From the NCBI GenBank assembly GCA_016929735.1, contig JAFGID010000176.1, forward strand, positions 1 through 13,724: a stretch of DNA of 13,724 nt. Reading direction: 5' to 3'. This DNA comes from Ignavibacteriales bacterium. GTDB lineage: Bacteria; Bacteroidota; Ignavibacteria; Ignavibacteriales; Melioribacteraceae. Below the pieces are notes generated by a model. That model had not been told where the DNA came from, did no database searches, and was given only the letters and a program-made list of their open reading frames with translations. The position numbers and the translations under genes are program-made. Below are positions 1 to 8,679 of the stretch, one piece after another. Each line of letters begins with the position of its first letter. Position 1 is the stretch's first letter.

Positions 1-60
1 GTAAATAATTATTCAAATTTAATATATTTTCTACACAAATGATTTGAAAATATTTAATTT

Positions 61-101
61 AAAATAAAAAAATGCAGCTATAACTAATATTAATAGCTGC
101 A
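61..101 (-). terminator. Intrinsic terminator after the gyrA/gamma-lyase run
   Basis: Read on the minus strand, a perfect 9-bp stem (TGCAGCTAT at 93-101 pairing with ATAGCTGCA at 73-81) encloses an 11-nt loop and is followed at once by seven T residues (66-72) and a further T-rich stretch. It lies 26 bp past the stop codon of the gamma-lyase-type gene, the right place to end the transcript. The stem and U-tract are seen directly; termination is inferred. Confidence 0.9.
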
Positions 102-126
102 CTTTAATCCCAATATTTGATATTAA

Positions 127-1311
127 TCAAATAATTTTACTTAACGCATGGTCAATATCAGCAATTATATCATCTACATTTTCAATCCCAACAGAAAGAC
201 GCACAAGCCCGTCAGTTATACCCGCTTCTTTGCGAGCATCTTTACCCATTGAAAGATGTGTCATACTTGCAGGATGTTGAATTAGAGTTTCAACTCCACC
301 AAGACTAACTGCTAACTGACACAATTCAACATGGTTCATCATTGTTTCGCCAGCATTGAATCCACCTTTCAATTCAAACGAAATCATTGCCCCATGGCCC
401 TTATGTTGTTTTAGTCCGATTTCGTATTCGGGATGAGATTTTAAACTAGGATACCTTACCCATTCAACTTTAGTATGGTTTTCGAGATACTCAGCAATCT
501 GCATAGAGTTTTTACATTGTTTTTCTATTCTTATACTTAAAGTTTTAAGTCCTCTATGAACAAGAAACGCATTGAAGGGATCAATTACACCCCCAAGCTG
601 ATTCAAAGTCTTTCGGAACAGAGTGTAAGTTTCTTTATCCTTTACAACAATTATTCCTGCCACTACGTCAGCATGTCCGTTTAAGAATTTTGTCATACTA
701 TGCACAACTATATCAACACCAAGAGTTAAAGGTTGTTGGAGTGCGGGGCTCATAAAAGTATTATCAACAACTAATTTGGCATTAATTGATTTTGCTATTT
801 TCGCAGTTTCACCAAGGTCAGCAATTTCCAAAGTAGGATTGCCAGGCGTTTCGATATAGATAACCCTTGTGTTTGGCCGGACTGCATTTTTAATATCTTC
901 GATTTTTGAAGTGGTAACAAAAGTGGTTTCAATGTTAAATTTGCTTAAAACATTTTTAATTAGCGTATTTGTCGGACCATAAACTGCCTTTGAACAAATT
1001 AAATGCTCACCATGATTAAGAAGGGATACCAGGCAAGTATGAATAGCAGCCATACCGCTACCACATCCGAGTGCCTTATAGCCACCTTCCAGTTCGGCAA
1101 CAGCATCTTCCATCGCTTCTATGGTAGGATTGCCCATTCTTGTATAAATGTAACCTTCTTCTTCTCCTTTAAATAGAGAAGCTCCGTGAGAAGTTGATTT
1201 GAATTTAAATGTTGATGTTTGATAAATTGGAGGGACAACCGGCCCAAATTCATATTCTTTAATTCCTGCGTGTACACATTTTGTTTCGAAATTTTGATTT
1301 TTATTTTTCAT
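127..1311 (-). CDS. Cys/Met-metabolism PLP enzyme (cystathionine or methionine gamma-lyase type)
   Basis: A 394-aa fold-type-I PLP enzyme of the trans-sulfuration family (cystathionine gamma-lyase/synthase, methionine gamma-lyase), full length for the family. Visible hallmarks are YTRMGNPT (Tyr56/Arg58, which in the family contact PLP phosphate across the dimer), the cofactor-stacking Tyr111, Asp183 in VVDNTF for the pyridine nitrogen, the Schiff-base Lys208 in SMTKFLNGH, and GGVETLIQHPASMTH near the C terminus with the substrate-carboxylate arginine in LVRLSVG. The residue two after Tyr111 is Pro113, where true methionine gamma-lyases carry a reactive Cys (YGCT). That argues against a strict methionine gamma-lyase and leaves cystathionine gamma-lyase or synthase, or a homoserine sulfhydrylase-like enzyme, open. 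Start is ATG with no clear Shine-Dalgarno. It follows gyrA by 36 bp and precedes the terminator at 61-101, so it is probably the last gene of that transcript. Family is firm; substrate is not. Confidence 0.9.
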   Translation of the reverse strand: MKNKNQNFETKCVHAGIKEYEFGPVVPPIYQTSTFKFKSTSHGASLFKGEEEGYIYTRMGNPTIEAMEDAVAELEGGYKALGCGSGMAAIHTCLVSLLNHGEHLICSKAVYGPTNTLIKNVLSKFNIETTFVTTSKIEDIKNAVRPNTRVIYIETPGNPTLEIADLGETAKIAKSINAKLVVDNTFMSPALQQPLTLGVDIVVHSMTKFLNGHADVVAGIIVVKDKETYTLFRKTLNQLGGVIDPFNAFLVHRGLKTLSIRIEKQCKNSMQIAEYLENHTKVEWVRYPSLKSHPEYEIGLKQHKGHGAMISFELKGGFNAGETMMNHVELCQLAVSLGGVETLIQHPASMTHLSMGKDARKEAGITDGLVRLSVGIENVDDIIADIDHALSKII

Positions 1312-1347
1312 AATAATTTATATTTTGTGAATAAAATTTAATTTTAA

Positions 1348-3795
1348 TTATTCTCCATTCTCTACATTAATATCTTCGGGGATTACTTTTGCAACATCTG
1401 CTATTGAATCATTTTCTTTTAGACGAATTATTCTGACACCGAGAGTGTTTCTTCCTGTAACGCGAATATCTCTTATGCTCTGCTTTATTGCCATTCCTTT
1501 TGTAGTAACTACAACCAATTCATCTTTGTCCTGGACTTCCATTAAAGCAATCAAGTTGCCATTCTTTGTATCTGTCTTAATAGTAATAACTCCTTTTCCA
1601 CCGCGTCTTGTCAATCTGTAATCGCTTATTTCACTTCGCTTGCCGTATCCTTTGTCAGTAACGGATAACAATGTCGCACTTCTTCTAACAACAACTCCAC
1701 CAACCACTCTGTCTCCCTTGCTTAGGGAAATTCCACGAACGCCTGTTGAAGTTCTACCCATATTGCGAACATCTTTTTCTTTAAATCGAATAGCCATACC
1801 GTTTTTTGTTCCTAGTATAATATCGTTACTGCCATCGGTCATTCCGACTTCAATTAATTTGTCGCCTTTCACGATATTAATTGCATTAATACCCCCTCTT
1901 CTCACATTACCATAAGCAGAAAGAACAGTTTTCTTCACGGTGCCTTTTTCTGTAATCATAAAGAGGTGCTTATCGTCTGTGAATTCTTTTATGGCAACGA
2001 AGGCTGTAATCTTTTCATTTTTATCTTTTTCGATAAGATTTTGCAAAGCACGTCCTCTTGTAGCACGTCCACCTTCAGGTAGTTCATAAACTTTAAGCCA
2101 ATATCCTCTACCCTGATCTGTGAATACCATTATATAATGATGAGTTGAAGCAATAAACATATGTTCAATGAAATCATCTTCTTTTGTAGTAGCACCAGTA
2201 ACGCCTCTACCACCTCTTGCTTGCTTACGATAGCCGCTGACAGGGAATCTCTTGATAAAGCCATTATGTGAAATAGTAACGACTACATCTTCTTCAGCAA
2301 TAGTATCTTCAAGTGAAAAATCTTTAAAATCCTTAATTAGTTCAGTTAAACGAGGACTGCCGTATTTTTCTTTAATTTCTAATAACTCGGTTTTAATTAT
2401 TTGATAGCGCTTTTTCTCGTTTTCAAGTATACCGCGTAATTTTTCAATCAACTTAATTATTTCTTTATATTCAAGTTCAATTTTCTTTCTCTCGAGACCT
2501 GTCAATCTTTGCAGGCGCATATCCAAAATTGCTTTTGCCTGAACCTCAGATAATTTAAATCGCTTCATTAATCTTGTCTTTGCGGTATCTACATCCTTTG
2601 AACTTTTAATCGTTTCAATAACTTCATCAATATTATCGAGAGCTATTATGTATCCTTCTAGTATGTGTGCCCTTTTTTCTGCAGCATCAAGTTCGAATTT
2701 TGTCCTGCGAACCAACACTTCCATCCTATGCTTTATAAAGTGTTCCATAATTTCTTTAAGATTTAAAACTTTTGGAACACCATCAACCAAAGCAAGCATA
2801 ATAACACCAAATGTTTCTTGCATCCTTGTATGCTTGAAAAGTTGATTTAATATAACTTCAGCTTGAGCATCTCTTTTCAATTCAACGACTACTCTCATTC
2901 CATCGCGGTCAGATTCGTCACGAATATTTGAAATACCTTCAAGTTTACCCTCACGAACAAGCTCGGCAATTTTTTCAATTAAGACTGCCTTATTGACCTG
3001 ATAAGGAAGTTCGGTAATTACAATATTTTCTCTTCCGCTTTTTAAAGTTTCTATATTTGCTTTTGCACGAATTACAATTCTACCTCTTCCTGTGATGTAT
3101 GCGGATTTTACTCCGTCATATCCAAAAATAAGTCCACCAGTTGGGAAATCCGGAGCAATTACATATTTCAGCAATCCTTCGACTGGAATATCGGGTTTAT
3201 CAATTATTGCAATCACACCATCAATTATCTCATTCAAATTATGAGGTGGGATATTTGTTGCCATACCGACAGCAATGCCACTTGAACCATTAACAAGAAG
3301 ATTGGGGAAATACGATGGCAGAACCGTTGGTTCTTGTAGAGATTCATCAAAGTTCGGAACAAAGTCCACTGTGTTCTTGTCAAGATCTCTAAGCATTTCT
3401 TGCGAAATCTTTGTAAGACGTGCTTCAGTGTATCGCATTGCCGCTGGAGAATCGCCATCAACTGAACCAAAATTTCCTTGCCCGTCAACAAGTTGAACTC
3501 GCATTGAAAAATCTTGTGCCATTCTAACCATAGAATCGTAAACGGCAGTATCGCCATGAGGATGGTATTTACCGAGCACTTCTCCAACAATTCTTGCGGA
3601 TTTCTTATATGGTCTATTGAAAGGCAAACCGAGTTCATGCATTCCAAAAAGAACGCGACGGTGAACGGGTTTAAGTCCATCACGGACATCTGGCAATGCT
3701 CGGGCAACAATTACAGACATTGCATAATCAATATAAGAAGATTTCATTTCTTCCTCGAGTGAAACAGGTATTACTTTTTCAAAAAGTGTTGTCAT
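1348..3795 (-). CDS. gyrA: DNA gyrase subunit A
   Basis: Encodes the 815-aa breakage-rejoining subunit of DNA gyrase, which with GyrB (the next gene upstream) introduces negative supercoils in an ATP-dependent way. The N-terminal winged-helix/tower domain carries the catalytic tyrosine in AAMRYTE at Tyr122, the same number as in E. coli. The quinolone-determining segment reads HPHGDTAVYD, giving Thr83 and Asp87 in E. coli numbering. The C-terminal beta-pinwheel domain contains a GyrA box of the form RRGGKG near residue 730, which marks it as gyrase rather than topoisomerase IV ParC. The C-terminal tail is short and acidic. Start is ATG with MTTLFEKVIPVSLEEEM; the preceding 39-bp gap shows no good Shine-Dalgarno. 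Thr83 is the natural residue in many bacteria, so it is not by itself evidence of selected resistance. Confidence 0.98.
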   Translation of the reverse strand: MTTLFEKVIPVSLEEEMKSSYIDYAMSVIVARALPDVRDGLKPVHRRVLFGMHELGLPFNRPYKKSARIVGEVLGKYHPHGDTAVYDSMVRMAQDFSMRVQLVDGQGNFGSVDGDSPAAMRYTEARLTKISQEMLRDLDKNTVDFVPNFDESLQEPTVLPSYFPNLLVNGSSGIAVGMATNIPPHNLNEIIDGVIAIIDKPDIPVEGLLKYVIAPDFPTGGLIFGYDGVKSAYITGRGRIVIRAKANIETLKSGRENIVITELPYQVNKAVLIEKIAELVREGKLEGISNIRDESDRDGMRVVVELKRDAQAEVILNQLFKHTRMQETFGVIMLALVDGVPKVLNLKEIMEHFIKHRMEVLVRRTKFELDAAEKRAHILEGYIIALDNIDEVIETIKSSKDVDTAKTRLMKRFKLSEVQAKAILDMRLQRLTGLERKKIELEYKEIIKLIEKLRGILENEKKRYQIIKTELLEIKEKYGSPRLTELIKDFKDFSLEDTIAEEDVVVTISHNGFIKRFPVSGYRKQARGGRGVTGATTKEDDFIEHMFIASTHHYIMVFTDQGRGYWLKVYELPEGGRATRGRALQNLIEKDKNEKITAFVAIKEFTDDKHLFMITEKGTVKKTVLSAYGNVRRGGINAINIVKGDKLIEVGMTDGSNDIILGTKNGMAIRFKEKDVRNMGRTSTGVRGISLSKGDRVVGGVVVRRSATLLSVTDKGYGKRSEISDYRLTRRGGKGVITIKTDTKNGNLIALMEVQDKDELVVVTTKGMAIKQSIRDIRVTGRNTLGVRIIRLKENDSIADVAKVIPEDINVENGE

Positions 3796-3834
3796 AATAT
3801 TTCTATGTAATTATATTTTTTTAAAGATTACTTA

Positions 3835-5823
3835 CTATATATCAAGATTAGCATATTTTGCATGCTTCTCAATAAATTCTCTTCTTGGTTCAACAACATC
3901 ACCCATCAGCGTTTCGAATACTTTGTCAGCAGCAGCGGCGCTTTCAAGATTGACCTGTAGAATTGTGCGCGTTTCGGGATTCATTGTTGTATTCCATAAT
4001 TGTTCGGGATTCATTTCTCCAAGCCCTTTGAATCTGGAGATCAGAATTTTCTTATCCATTATTTCTGGATTTTCTTCTATCATATCCTCTTCAGAAGTAA
4101 CTAGTGTTGTATCTTCTTCCTTTTTGCCTTTTCCTCGCATTCTTTTCAAAACTTCCTCACGTTCTTTTTCATCGTAAGCATAAATTTCTTCTTTCCCTTT
4201 TTTTATTTTATACAAAGGGGGTTGCGCAATATAAACCTTTCCCGAGGTAATCAATTCCTTCAGGTATCTATAGAAAAATGTCAATAAGAGTGTCCGGATG
4301 TGGCTACCATCAACATCGGCATCGGTCATAATTATTATTTTTCCGTATCTTGTATTTTCAATATTAAAGTCTTCGCCAATCCCAGCACCTAATGCGGCGA
4401 TGATTGTTTTGATTTCATTATTTTCAAGTATTTTGTTGAGCTTTGCTTTTTCTACATTAAGAATTTTTCCTCTAAGCGGAAGAATAGCCTGAAATCTTCT
4501 ATCTCGCCCCTGCTTAGCAGAGCCACCTGCAGAGTCACCTTCAACTATGTAAATTTCACAATGCTGAGGGTCGTTAATTGAACAATCAGCTAACTTGCCG
4601 GGCAAATCCATTGAGTCAAGAGCATTTTTTCGTCTGATTAAATCACGAGCCTTTCTAGCGGCAGCTCTTGCTTCTGCGGCACGCAAGCATTTCTCGATTA
4701 TTTTTTTACCAAATGCAGGATTCTCTTCTAAGAATTCAGATAACTTCTCACCAACAATTGTCTCTACCACACCTTTGACTTCACTATTACCAAGCTTAGT
4801 TTTAGTTTGACCTTCAAATTGTGGATCCATCACTTTTACTGATATAACTCCAGTCAAGCCCTCACGAAAATCATCGCCAGTTAAGACTAAACCGTTTTCT
4901 TTTAGCAATTTGTTCTTGTATGCATAGTTGTTTAAAGTTCTTGTTAAAGCGGTTTTGAATCCGACTAAATGAGTACCACCTTCCGATGTATTAATATTAT
5001 TAACATAACTATGAATATTTTCATTATATCCATCATTGTATTCAAATGCAATTTCAACAGGCGTGTTCTCCCTTTCGCCTTGAATGTAAATTGGTTTATG
5101 CAACGCCTGCCTTGTTTCGTCAAGATATTGGACAAATTCATTTAGTCCACCCTTAAAATGAAAAGTTTCTTCTTCCTTCTCAATCACATCTGTTACTTTT
5201 ATCGTAATATCTTTGTTAAGATAAGCTAACTCTCTCATTCTTTCGCAGACAATATCAAATTTGAATTTTGTTACTCGGAAGATCGTTTTGTCGGGCATGA
5301 AAGTCACAACAGTTCCCGTTTTGTTTTTATCTACTTTGCCTATTTCCTTAACATCTGATTGCGAAATTCCGCATTTGTATTCTTGAAAATAAGTCTTGCC
5401 GCCACGATAGACTTTTACCTTTAACCATTCAGACAGAGCATTAACGACCGAAACGCCGACACCATGCAAACCACCCGAAACTTTATAAGAATTTTTATCA
5501 AACTTTCCACCGGCATGCAAAACGGTCATTACAACCTCGAGAGCCGATTTTTTTTCTTCGGGATGCATATCAACAGGTATGCCTCTACCTTTGTCTTCCA
5601 CTGTTACGCTGCCATCTTTATTAAGCGTAATACCGATAAAATCATTGTATCCGGCGAGTGCTTCATCAATTGAGTTGTCAACCACTTCGTTGATCAAGTG
5701 GTGCAATCCTCTTGAACTCACATCACCAATGTACATTGCAGGTCTTTTTCGAACTGCTTCCAATCCTTTCAAAACGTTAATATTCTTAGCTGTATAATTT
5801 TTTTGAGCTGCTTCTTTTGTCAA
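3835..5823 (-). CDS. gyrB: DNA gyrase subunit B
   Basis: Encodes the 662-aa ATPase subunit of gyrase, partner of GyrA encoded 39 bp downstream. GHKL ATPase motifs appear in order: VVDNSIDEA (Asn50, Mg-ATP ligand), DKGRGIP (Asp77, Gly81), and GGLHGVGVSVVNALS (ATP lid). The transducer carries QTKTKLGN. The TOPRIM domain follows with EGDSAGGS near residue 427 and DADVDGSHI near residue 500, the acidic triad for Mg-dependent cleavage. The protein ends YANLDI, the normal gyrase B ending. A charged stretch rich in Lys and Glu (about residues 560-595) lies before KILISRFKGLGEM. The start codon is TTG (5821-5823), not ATG: an in-frame stop lies shortly upstream with no ATG between, a GGAG is placed about 8 nt before the TTG, and the next Met (residue 30) would delete conserved sequence. 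Confidence 0.98.
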   Translation of the reverse strand: MTKEAAQKNYTAKNINVLKGLEAVRKRPAMYIGDVSSRGLHHLINEVVDNSIDEALAGYNDFIGITLNKDGSVTVEDKGRGIPVDMHPEEKKSALEVVMTVLHAGGKFDKNSYKVSGGLHGVGVSVVNALSEWLKVKVYRGGKTYFQEYKCGISQSDVKEIGKVDKNKTGTVVTFMPDKTIFRVTKFKFDIVCERMRELAYLNKDITIKVTDVIEKEEETFHFKGGLNEFVQYLDETRQALHKPIYIQGERENTPVEIAFEYNDGYNENIHSYVNNINTSEGGTHLVGFKTALTRTLNNYAYKNKLLKENGLVLTGDDFREGLTGVISVKVMDPQFEGQTKTKLGNSEVKGVVETIVGEKLSEFLEENPAFGKKIIEKCLRAAEARAAARKARDLIRRKNALDSMDLPGKLADCSINDPQHCEIYIVEGDSAGGSAKQGRDRRFQAILPLRGKILNVEKAKLNKILENNEIKTIIAALGAGIGEDFNIENTRYGKIIIMTDADVDGSHIRTLLLTFFYRYLKELITSGKVYIAQPPLYKIKKGKEEIYAYDEKEREEVLKRMRGKGKKEEDTTLVTSEEDMIEENPEIMDKKILISRFKGLGEMNPEQLWNTTMNPETRTILQVNLESAAAADKVFETLMGDVVEPRREFIEKHAKYANLDI

Positions 5824-5847
5824 TTTATATTCTCCGATATTATTTTG

Positions 5848-6132
5848 TTATGAAACAAATTTTATTGATTTAATAATTATTTTATTAAAATGTTCGTTAA
5901 CTTTTTCAATAATCATTTTTTGTTTGAGGTGCAATTCACTACGCCAAACCGAATTTTCAACCCGCAAGAAAAGATTATTCTTTTCTATTTTAATCGGCTT
6001 TGCAATTTTTTTTAAATCAGGAAAAAGGATGCCAAAAGCTTCCAAAATTTCATTTTCCTTTAAGATTTCTCTAAATTTTTTAAACTCCTTTTCCTTTTGA
6101 AAAACCTCTGCAATGCTTTTATATTTAGGCAT
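5848..6132 (-). CDS. DUF721/DciA-like small protein
   Basis: A 94-aa protein if started at the ATG at 6130-6132 (MPKYKS); an in-frame TTG at 6151-6153 would add seven residues. I prefer the ATG, which overlaps the recF stop by 8 bp and suggests translational coupling. The C-terminal half contains VENSVWRSELHLKQKMIIEKVNEHF, in short pieces VENSVWRSEL and HLKQKMIIEKVN, typical of the DUF721 family, whose larger members (DciA) interact with the replicative helicase. Family members are commonly encoded between recF and gyrB, as here. The protein is only about the size of the core KH-like domain and lacks the long tail of proteobacterial DciA, so a helicase-loading role is family inference. It ends 24 bp before gyrB. 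Confidence 0.85.
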   Translation of the reverse strand: MPKYKSIAEVFQKEKEFKKFREILKENEILEAFGILFPDLKKIAKPIKIEKNNLFLRVENSVWRSELHLKQKMIIEKVNEHFNKIIIKSIKFVS

Positions 6133-7237
6133 ACGAAACGTTACCCTGTGCAACTTTTATTATTTTATCATTTGCAGATTTATTCAAATGAGTAAAATTG
6201 GCAAAATCAGTTAGTGTAATAAATGCTTGCCCAATATCGTTTAAGTATTCACTAATTTTTTTTGCTCTAAATGAATCCAATTCACCGAACACATCATCCA
6301 TCAAAAATATCGGTGTCTTGCCAAGCACATCTTTCAGAAAAAAAAACTGTCCGAATTTCAAAGCAATCTGATAAGTTTTGTTTTGTCCTTGCGAACCGAA
6401 TGATTTTAATTCATAATCATTTACATAAAAGAGAAAATCATCTCTGTGAGGTCCGACAAGGTTTGTTGCTCTCCTCAATTCCTGTTCACGCAATTTCTGA
6501 AGTTCCTCTATAAAAACGGATTCAACTTTATCCTCGTCTTCGCAATTATTGAATGAATATTTTATAATCGGTTTTTCGGCATCGTTCATTATTTTTCTGT
6601 AGCAAATGGTAATATATTCATTGAAAAGTTTTACAAACTTTAATCTATGCTTAACAATCTCTGCCCCACGACTTACCAAAGTTTCTGTCCAAACGTCAAG
6701 CTGCTTGAATAAATCAGAGTTATTAGTCTCCTTGATTTGATTAAGCAAAGAAGAACGTTGACGAAGAGTCTTTTGATATTCAAGCAAAAGATTCAGGTAA
6801 GTTTCGCTTGCCTGTGAAATTATTGAATCAATAAATTTTCTTCTGTCTGCCGGGGCGCCCAATGTAATTTTATAATCAGATTGGGTTATAATAACTATTG
6901 GAAATTGTCCAATGATTGAAGCGGCAGAGTAAACGTTTTTGTTGTTAAGGCTAATTTCTTTTTTATTACTTAATGCATTATAAGTCAATTTGATTTTGTT
7001 TTCGGTCAAGTCTCTAATCTCTGCATCGATATCAAAAAAATTTTCACTGAATGATACAGCTTCATAGTCAGACGAAGCAATGTAGCTTTTAGTCGTGCTG
7101 ATATAATATACAGCCTCGAGAATGGAAGTTTTTCCTTGACCATTTCCACCTAAGATATAATTCAAATTGTCAGAGAACTCAATAGAACTATTTTTATGCA
7201 ATCGAAAATTTTTCAGTTTAAGAAATTTCAGATTCAT
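6125..7237 (-). CDS. recF: DNA replication and repair protein RecF
   Basis: A 370-aa SMC/ABC-type ATPase that, in the RecFOR pathway, helps load RecA at gapped single-stranded DNA. The Walker A motif is GGNGQGKT at residues 30-37. The ABC signature region reads FGSQGQNKT (near residue 280) and Walker B plus D-loop read FLMDDVFGELD (near residue 315). The N terminus MNLKFLKLKNFRLH matches the usual RecF opening. Length is normal. Its ATG begins one base after the dnaN stop codon with no separate strong ribosome binding site, so translation is probably coupled to dnaN; the 3' end overlaps the DUF721 gene. Confidence 0.97.
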   Translation of the reverse strand: MNLKFLKLKNFRLHKNSSIEFSDNLNYILGGNGQGKTSILEAVYYISTTKSYIASSDYEAVSFSENFFDIDAEIRDLTENKIKLTYNALSNKKEISLNNKNVYSAASIIGQFPIVIITQSDYKITLGAPADRRKFIDSIISQASETYLNLLLEYQKTLRQRSSLLNQIKETNNSDLFKQLDVWTETLVSRGAEIVKHRLKFVKLFNEYITICYRKIMNDAEKPIIKYSFNNCEDEDKVESVFIEELQKLREQELRRATNLVGPHRDDFLFYVNDYELKSFGSQGQNKTYQIALKFGQFFFLKDVLGKTPIFLMDDVFGELDSFRAKKISEYLNDIGQAFITLTDFANFTHLNKSANDKIIKVAQGNVSYA

Positions 7238-7238
7238 T

Positions 7239-8372
7239 TCAATTATTCAGTCGTACAGGCATCAAAAGCATCAGAATGTCAACATTTTCTTTTGCCTTTA
7301 CGGGTTGAATAATAACTGCTTTTGATGGCGAACTAAATTTAAATGTAATTTCTTCTTGGTCTGTTATATGATTAATTATATCGTTTACATATCCTGTATT
7401 GAAACCGATGCTCAATGGCTCACCTTTGTAAGAACAATGAATATTTTCTACCGCTGACGAACCAAGCTCCAAATCTTCTGCACTTATCTCAACGTTTTCA
7501 GATTCAATCGAAAATTTTACACGCCTTGTTCCAGTGGTTGAAAACAGTATCATCCTTTTTATTACTTGCAGAAGTTCTTTCGTGTTTACTTTCATCTCAA
7601 ATTCATTCTCAATCGGAATAACTGTGTTATAGTCGGGATATTTCTTTCCGATAAGACGGGTTATCAATTCCATTTCATCCAATTTAAATTCGACATGTGT
7701 CTTGGAAAGGAAAATCTTCACATCGCGTTCATCAAGAATTTTCAAAATAATGCTGATTGCCCTTTCAGGAATGATATACTGTTCAACAAAATCTGTCTCG
7801 TAACCCTTGTTGTGATATTTTGATAATCTGTGTCCGTCTGTAGCAACAAATCGAATTCCATCTTTTGCAATATCAAACAATACGCCCATCATTGCTGCAC
7901 GTATCTCTTCTTTGCTGATTGCAAAAACAGTTTTTTCAAGAGCTTCTTTTAGGTCAGTGCCATTCATAACAATTTCATGAATATCTTCTTCGCTTGTATC
8001 GGGTGCAGGAAAAGTTGGAATTTCAGGAAAGTCTTCACCATTTATATAGCTGATATTATATTTACCTTTCTCAGTTTTTAGAGTCAATTTACCATTGTCG
8101 TTAATCGTAAAATTAACAGTATCATCGGGGAGATTACGCACTATTTCGTAAATTAATTTTGCGGGAACAACAATCTGTTTATTCCCTTCGCAAATGACGT
8201 TGATTGAAGATTTCAGAGCCATCTCCAAATCACTTGCATAAACAGTTAAAACTCCGTCAGAAATGTCAAAAAGGAAGTTTTCTAGAATGTTTACAGGTGT
8301 TCGAGGAGGAATACCAGGTATAAGTTTTGTTAGAAGTTTTTCTAACTCCTTGCTATTAACTTTAAATTCCAT
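7239..8372 (-). CDS. dnaN: DNA polymerase III beta sliding clamp
   Basis: A 377-aa beta clamp, the ring-shaped processivity factor that tethers DNA polymerase III and binds many partners through its hydrophobic cleft. Length and three-repeat layout are normal for the family. Recognisable stretches are MEFKVNSKELEKLL at the N terminus, FVATDGHRLS in the middle domain, and the ending MLLMPVRLNN, matching the conserved MPMRL-type C terminus that forms part of the partner-binding pocket. Start is ATG with GGAG about 6 nt upstream. It heads the dnaN-recF-DUF721-gyrB-gyrA run. dnaA, the usual upstream neighbour, is absent here. Confidence 0.97.
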   Translation of the reverse strand: MEFKVNSKELEKLLTKLIPGIPPRTPVNILENFLFDISDGVLTVYASDLEMALKSSINVICEGNKQIVVPAKLIYEIVRNLPDDTVNFTINDNGKLTLKTEKGKYNISYINGEDFPEIPTFPAPDTSEEDIHEIVMNGTDLKEALEKTVFAISKEEIRAAMMGVLFDIAKDGIRFVATDGHRLSKYHNKGYETDFVEQYIIPERAISIILKILDERDVKIFLSKTHVEFKLDEMELITRLIGKKYPDYNTVIPIENEFEMKVNTKELLQVIKRMILFSTTGTRRVKFSIESENVEISAEDLELGSSAVENIHCSYKGEPLSIGFNTGYVNDIINHITDQEEITFKFSSPSKAVIIQPVKAKENVDILMLLMPVRLNN

Positions 8373-8679
8373 TTTTTCTCCAATTTAACATCAAAATATA
8401 GCAAAAAATATACTTTTTACCAATTTTTTAATTATTAATATTATAAAATAAGACGGTTTTTGAAGTGTTATTTGTAAAATATCATTTATTATTGATGAAA
8501 ATGACTCTACTTTATCTACAAGCGATTTTTGGTAAAGGGTAATCGGTTTTATTTGATTATATACTTGCTTAATATTACTAATATAATGATTTTTAATAAA
8601 ATTGGAAAAAGTACGAAAAATGCTACAAAATAATTTAAAAGGGTAATTTATCCTTAGTTAAATATTAAAATTAGTATAA
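8373..8679. other. AT-rich intergenic region upstream of dnaN
   Basis: A 307-bp non-coding gap between the KamB-like gene and dnaN, extremely AT-rich. It must hold the dnaN promoter unless transcription reads through from the upstream cluster. On the minus strand a TATAAT hexamer lies at 8440-8445, about 70 bp before the dnaN start, without a convincing -35 partner. One 9-mer, TTATCTACA at 8512-8520, differs from the DnaA-box consensus TTATCCACA at one position. There is a 13-bp AT palindrome (ATATTA-C-TAATAT, 8572-8584) and an imperfect inverted repeat at 8641-8653. No GC-rich stem with a T-tract follows the KamB-like stop, so I see no terminator there. Confidence 0.6.

Noticed and set aside
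3540..3556. GyrA Thr83 as a quinolone-resistance mutation
   Set aside because: Thr at this position is the wild-type residue in many bacteria; Asp87 is unchanged.
3234..3710. 158-codon minus-strand open frame inside gyrA
   Set aside because: It is an out-of-frame shadow within the highly conserved GyrA N-terminal domain.
8641..8653. Hairpin as terminator of the KamB-like gene
   Set aside because: The inverted repeat is short, imperfect and AT-rich, with no adequate T-tract directly after it.
8373..8679. Replication origin upstream of dnaN
   Set aside because: One near-match DnaA box in 307 bp is not a cluster, and dnaA is not adjacent; AT-richness alone is not evidence here.
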